Assembly (NCBI GenBank): GCA_017560085.1 | Contig: JAFYPA010000052.1 | Location: 1-64,000, forward strand | DNA from: Clostridia bacterium | Lineage (GTDB): Bacteria > Bacillota > Clostridia > Oscillospirales > CAG-382 | DNA: 64,000 nt | Direction: 5' to 3' | Program-made: the position numbers and the translations under genes | In this document: positions 60,077 through 64,000 of the stretch, in pieces | How the letters are laid out: every line of letters starts with the position of its first letter | How positions within the stretch are numbered: the stretch's first letter is position 1 | The notes under the pieces: generated by a model | Told to the model about the DNA's origin: nothing | The model's database searches: none | The model's input: the letters and a program-made list of their open reading frames with translations, nothing else

Positions 60077-61387
60077 TTATGCGAGAGCTTCAAGCTTAAC
60101 CGCACCGTAGGGACGAACCTTGAGTACATATGCGGAATCCTCACCGAACACGCTCTTCATAACTGTGTTGAACTCGTCAAGGTATTCGTTGGGAACAAAC
60201 GCCTGCATTGTACCTGCAAAGCCGCCGCCGTGAACTCTGTATGCTGTGCCGGGCTTGGAATCGAGAACCTGACCTGCAACCGCAAGTGCAAGGGAGATGC
60301 CCTGCTCTGTTACGTTCTTTACGGTATATGTATTCTGAAGCATTGTGGAGGAGGAAAGACCTGAAGCCTTAACGCCCTTGAGGAAGCCTTCGATATCGTC
60401 CTCCTTGAGAGCTGCGGTAATCTTGCCTACTCTTACGTTTTCGTTGCAGAAGTGGAGAGCACGCATAATTGCTCTGTCGCCTACTGTTTCACGAAGAACG
60501 GGGATGTTTGCGATGATTTCGTTCTTGTCAACGTTTCTGAGAACTTCCTTGCCGAAGTACTTTGCAACAGCCTTCATTTCTGCGGGAACGGAAGCATAGT
60601 CCTCGTTGAGGTCTGCGTGGTTTCCGCCTGTGTTTACGATGCAGAGGGAATAGCCGTGAGCTGTAAGGTCAAAGGGAAGCTTTTCAACTATGGGCTTCTT
60701 GGGGTCTTCAAAGTCAATTGCAACGAAGGAGCCTACAGCGCAGGCTGTCTGGTCCATAAGTCCGCAGGGCTTACCGAAGTGAACATTTTCGGAATACTGT
60801 GCAATCTTTGCAATTTCAACAGCGTCGATTGTGCCGTCGTTATAGAAGTGGTTAAGGATGTTACCTACCATTACCTCAAATGCGGCAGAGGAGGAAAGTC
60901 CCGAGCCCTTGAGAACGCTGGAGGTTGTATAAGCGTAGTAACCGCCGATCTTGTAGCCGTTCTTGTTGTAGCCGTCGCACATACCTCTGATAATTGCGGA
61001 GGCTCTGTACTTCTCGCCGTCAACAACGGTTTCGCAGGTGGAGATGTCGCAGATATCTTCGTCAAAGCCCTCGGACTTGATTCTGATTTCGTTGCCGTCA
61101 ACCTTTGCCGCAACTGCGATGATATCGAGAGAGATACCTGCCGCTACAACCTTACCGTGGTTGTGGTCTGTGTGGTTACCCGCGATTTCGCTTCTGCCGG
61201 GAACGGAGAAGAGGTTTACCTCGGATGTGGCTGTGAGCTTGTCGCCGTAGATTTCTACGAAGCTGTCAACCGCCTTTGTGTATCTTTCGTATACTGCGTT
61301 CTTGTCGAAATCCGCACCGTAGAGGGATGCGAACGCCTTGTCGTATGTACCGCCTGTGATGGCTGTTTTGAGTTCTGTTATTTTCAT
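60077..61387 (-). CDS. galK: Galactokinase
   Basis: 436 residues from the ATG at 61387, which follows GGAGG. GHMP kinase motifs are present: PGRSEIAGNHTDHNHG near residue 45, GSGLSSSAAFEVMVG in the ATP loop, and RVHGGGFAGTMQAFV near the end. It phosphorylates galactose for GalT. It is somewhat longer than common galactokinases (about 390). It has its own promoter. Confidence 0.95.
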   Translation of the reverse strand: MKITELKTAITGGTYDKAFASLYGADFDKNAVYERYTKAVDSFVEIYGDKLTATSEVNLFSVPGRSEIAGNHTDHNHGKVVAAGISLDIIAVAAKVDGNEIRIKSEGFDEDICDISTCETVVDGEKYRASAIIRGMCDGYNKNGYKIGGYYAYTTSSVLKGSGLSSSAAFEVMVGNILNHFYNDGTIDAVEIAKIAQYSENVHFGKPCGLMDQTACAVGSFVAIDFEDPKKPIVEKLPFDLTAHGYSLCIVNTGGNHADLNEDYASVPAEMKAVAKYFGKEVLRNVDKNEIIANIPVLRETVGDRAIMRALHFCNENVRVGKITAALKEDDIEGFLKGVKASGLSSSTMLQNTYTVKNVTEQGISLALAVAGQVLDSKPGTAYRVHGGGFAGTMQAFVPNEYLDEFNTVMKSVFGEDSAYVLKVRPYGAVKLEALA

Positions 61388-61440
61388 AATCTGCCTCCGA
61401 TAATTTGTTATATGTTTGGGGTTATAAATATACAAAATGT

Positions 61441-61469
61441 ATTATATCACATATTTTAGAGAAAATCAA
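61441..61469 (-). promoter_or_regulatory. Promoter of the galK operon
   Basis: TTGATT, 17 bases, TATAAT on the minus strand. Confidence 0.75.
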
Positions 61470-61504
61470 GTACAAAGTGTTACTCTTTTTGGCTTATTGA
61501 GTTG

Positions 61505-61533
61505 TTGACAGGGTAAAAATGTTATGCTATAAT
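61505..61533 (+). promoter_or_regulatory. Consensus promoter of the surface protein gene
   Basis: TTGACA, 17 bases, TATAAT, about 36 bases ahead of the start. Confidence 0.85.
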
Positions 61534-61569
61534 GGAATAAAATCACATATTGGGAGGTTTAAGGCGCTG

Positions 61570-64000
61570 ATGTACAGAAGATTTCTTTTTATTATAGTCT
61601 GCATATTTATGCTTGCGACTGTCGTTTCGGCACAGGAAACCGTTCCAGAATCTCTTACAAGCACGCCAAGACCCTCGGAGGCAATGCTTTTTGCACAGCA
61701 CAGCGACAGAGACAAGGAGCTTGCTGCCGAAATATACCAAAATTTTTTAAAGGCAGACCCTGAGATTTTTCTTCTCACGGAAGAAGGTCAGAAGAACATC
61801 CAATGGGTAGAATGGGAAATCCCCGCAACGGATGAGGAATACGCCTTTGTAAAATCAAAGGCAGAGGAAATAACCGCAGGTCTTGAAACGGATGCCGAAA
61901 AAATCCGTGCCGTCGCCGAATACACCGCTCTTAACGTCTGCTACGATTACGATTACTACGAGCACGGCACAAAGCTATATTCCGAGCTTGCTCTGACGCC
62001 CTACAAGATACTTACGGAAAAGAACACGGTATGCGAGGGATATTCAAGACTCTGCGAGGCACTTCTTCAGGCAATTGATATTCCCTGTATATACGTTTTT
62101 TCACCCGACCACTCGTGGAATATGGCGTGGGACGGCACACGGTGGATTCTTTTTGATTCGACCTGGATGTCAAACTGTACGCTTGAATACGGGAAGTACA
62201 AATACAGCACGAAGCTTAACAAGGAATGGTACGATTTCACCTTTGAGGAAGCACTTGACGAGTACAATCATCTTATCCTTGAGCTTCCGTATACTGTTAA
62301 GGATGGTGTGCTTACAAAATATCCGATTATGTCATCCGATGAGGCAATACGCATTTATGAGGGTGTGACGGAGATAAAGGAAAATCTGTTTATCAATGCA
62401 CCGCAGAGAATATTGTATTTGCCGAAAAGTCTGACAAGGCTGAATGATGATGTCTTCTACTACAGTGGATATTACAATTATATAGAAAAGGTATATATTG
62501 ATGATATTCGTGCCTGGTTAAAAATCAATTTTGAAAGCTCTTGGGCAAATCCGTTGCACTGCGGTGTCGATGCGGAGCTTTTTGTTGACGGCAAAAAGCT
62601 TACCAATCTTGTTATTCCGGGCGACATTACCGATTTCGGCTATGCACTTGTCGGTTGTGCAAGCCTTGAAACTGTGACCCTGCACGAGGGTATGACGGAA
62701 ATCCGATATCTCAGCTTTTACGGATGCACGAATCTTCGCAGTATAAATATTCCCGAAGGAGTAACCGCTATCGGCGATCAGGCATTCGGCTATTGTGAAA
62801 GTCTTACGGATATAGATATTCCCGACACGGTAAAAAGCATCGGCAGAAATGCATTTTACGGCTGTGAAAGTCTTATAAGCATAAATATCCCCGACGGAAT
62901 AACATATATTGACTGGCAAACCTTTGACTGCTGTACCGGGCTTGAGGAAATACGGCTTCCGGGCAGTATTACGTCGATTGGAGGATACGCCTTCGGTGAA
63001 TGCTCTGCTCTTTCAAGGGTATATATTGACAATATAGGCGACTGGTTGAATATTGATTTTTACAACACCTCGGCAAATCCGCTATGCAATGGTGCGGAGC
63101 TTTACGTTGGCGGTGAAAAGCTTACGGAGCTTGTTATCCCGGGCGACATTACGGATTTCGGTATTGCGCTGGCAGGCTGTGAAGGCCTTGAGAGTGTGAC
63201 TCTGCACGGCGGTATAACCGAAATCGGAGAATATTGCTTTTCCGGATGCACCGATCTTCGCAATATAAATATTCACGAGGGTATAACCTCTGTCGGCGAA
63301 TCGGCATTCAGCTACTGCGAAAGCCTTACCAAGATAGACATCCCCGATACGGTACGGAGTATCGGCGAGAAAGCGTTTTACGGATGCACGAATCTTGCCG
63401 AAATAACACTTCCCGAAGGCTTTAAAGATATCGCAAACGGAATGCTTGCGAAATGCACATCTCTTAAAAGCATAGCTCTTCCCGAAAAGCTTATCTCAAT
63501 AGGAGACGGGGCGTTTTCGGGGTGTACGGCACTTGCAGAAATTTCAATTCCCGATACGGTTACAAGCATAGGTACGCAGGCGTTTTATAATTGTACCTCA
63601 CTTGCGAAAATATCTCTTCCGTCGGGAGTGACAGCTGTTCCCGAAGCGATTTTCCGAGGATGCACGGCTCTTTCGGATGTTGTACTTCATAACGGCATCA
63701 CAAGTATCGGAAAAGACGCATTCTACGGTTGCTCATCTCTTGACGGTATAATTCTGCCGAATACTCTTGAGACCATCGGCAGCTACGCCTTTTACAAATG
63801 CACCTCACTTACGGAAATAACCGTCCCGGAAGGTCTTATATCCATAGGAAGCTCGGCTCTTTCAAGGGCGGCGATAAAAACCGTAAATTACGCCTCGGAT
63901 GAGGAAGCGTGGAGGGCTATTGACAACTCATCGTCTCTGAAAAATATACAGCTTAACTGCAATGTTATTGCGGTAAATTCCGCTACGGCAAAAACAAAAG
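61570..64000 (+). CDS. Secreted transglutaminase-like/BspA leucine-rich-repeat protein (partial)
   Basis: At least 810 residues, running off the right edge without a stop. The ATG at 61570 follows GGGAGG at long spacing. A signal peptide (FLFIIVCIFMLATVVSAQ) leads into a transglutaminase-like domain with a full catalytic triad: C155 in NTVCEGYSRL, H181 in PDHSWNMAW and D196 in LFDSTW. From about residue 270, BspA-type leucine-rich repeats of about 23 residues follow (for example LTDIDIPDTVKSIGRNAFYG). They are interrupted twice by a longer block with VYIDDIRAWLKINF and LVIPGDITDFG. Likely a surface adhesin or protein-binding enzyme. The anchor is not in view. Confidence 0.88.
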   Translation, partial: MYRRFLFIIVCIFMLATVVSAQETVPESLTSTPRPSEAMLFAQHSDRDKELAAEIYQNFLKADPEIFLLTEEGQKNIQWVEWEIPATDEEYAFVKSKAEEITAGLETDAEKIRAVAEYTALNVCYDYDYYEHGTKLYSELALTPYKILTEKNTVCEGYSRLCEALLQAIDIPCIYVFSPDHSWNMAWDGTRWILFDSTWMSNCTLEYGKYKYSTKLNKEWYDFTFEEALDEYNHLILELPYTVKDGVLTKYPIMSSDEAIRIYEGVTEIKENLFINAPQRILYLPKSLTRLNDDVFYYSGYYNYIEKVYIDDIRAWLKINFESSWANPLHCGVDAELFVDGKKLTNLVIPGDITDFGYALVGCASLETVTLHEGMTEIRYLSFYGCTNLRSINIPEGVTAIGDQAFGYCESLTDIDIPDTVKSIGRNAFYGCESLISINIPDGITYIDWQTFDCCTGLEEIRLPGSITSIGGYAFGECSALSRVYIDNIGDWLNIDFYNTSANPLCNGAELYVGGEKLTELVIPGDITDFGIALAGCEGLESVTLHGGITEIGEYCFSGCTDLRNINIHEGITSVGESAFSYCESLTKIDIPDTVRSIGEKAFYGCTNLAEITLPEGFKDIANGMLAKCTSLKSIALPEKLISIGDGAFSGCTALAEISIPDTVTSIGTQAFYNCTSLAKISLPSGVTAVPEAIFRGCTALSDVVLHNGITSIGKDAFYGCSSLDGIILPNTLETIGSYAFYKCTSLTEITVPEGLISIGSSALSRAAIKTVNYASDEEAWRAIDNSSSLKNIQLNCNVIAVNSATAKTK

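Overview
The window reads as chromosomal DNA of a low-to-moderate GC Gram-positive bacterium, most likely an uncultured member of the class Clostridia (inference). The support is Firmicutes-style gene order (smc, radical SAM, rnc, plsX; rpsB-tsf; der-plsY), strong GGAGG-type ribosome binding sites, sigma-A promoters that often match TTGACA-17-TATAAT, a class II GalT, a TM1266-type regulator and frequent TTG starts. Coding density is high. I see no prophage, insertion sequence, cas genes or rRNA. The only tRNA is a tRNA-Arg(CCG).

Layout. 1-432 is non-coding and full of hairpins. 480-12911 is one minus-strand housekeeping run: RNA methyltransferase, dprA, topA, plsX, rnc, a radical SAM gene, smc and lysC. 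13226-17877 on the plus strand holds ispD, ispF, nnr and two envelope-protein genes, with a lone mazF toxin gene on the other strand. 17921-21282 holds an EamA transporter, prs and a SleB-type cell wall hydrolase behind a structured leader. 21337-26800 is a candidate amino-sugar or muropeptide locus: a glycoside hydrolase, murQ and an HTH-sugar kinase fusion on one strand, divergent from two tandem SGNH hydrolases. The shared intergenic region carries operator-like repeats. 26916-29947 is a zinc uptake operon (Fur-family regulator, ZnuA, ZnuC, ZnuB) whose ATPase has an unusual Cys/His insert.

30090-36797 holds der, plsY, a TM1266-like gene, a DUF512 radical SAM gene and rpsB-tsf-yceD-rpmF. 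37192-41931 holds an aldo/keto reductase, two tandem QueG-like Fe-S proteins divergent from an AraC regulator, and two small conserved-looking proteins. 42026-42323 has an array of small palindromes beside the tRNA. 42407-50191 holds a class A penicillin-binding protein, an AraC regulator, trkA-trkH potassium uptake and rplS. 50379-51422 encodes an internally repeated secreted protein. 51497-61387 is a carbohydrate region: galT, two paralogous beta-propeller hydrolases around a beta-lactamase-fold esterase, a lipoprotein, and galK with a membrane glycosyltransferase. From 61570 to the right edge runs an incomplete secreted transglutaminase / BspA-type leucine-rich-repeat protein.

The strongest leads for new biology are: (i) the HTH-BadF/BcrA-type kinase fusion governing a murQ locus; (ii) the Cys/His-rich insert next to the Walker B motif of ZnuC; (iii) PlsY with an extra N-terminal segment carrying a decarboxylase-beta-like motif; (iv) a pair of 37-nt hairpin units with compensating stem changes near the left edge; and (v) the duplicated propeller hydrolases flanking a serine esterase. 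All functional statements come from reading motifs by eye; no database search was run.
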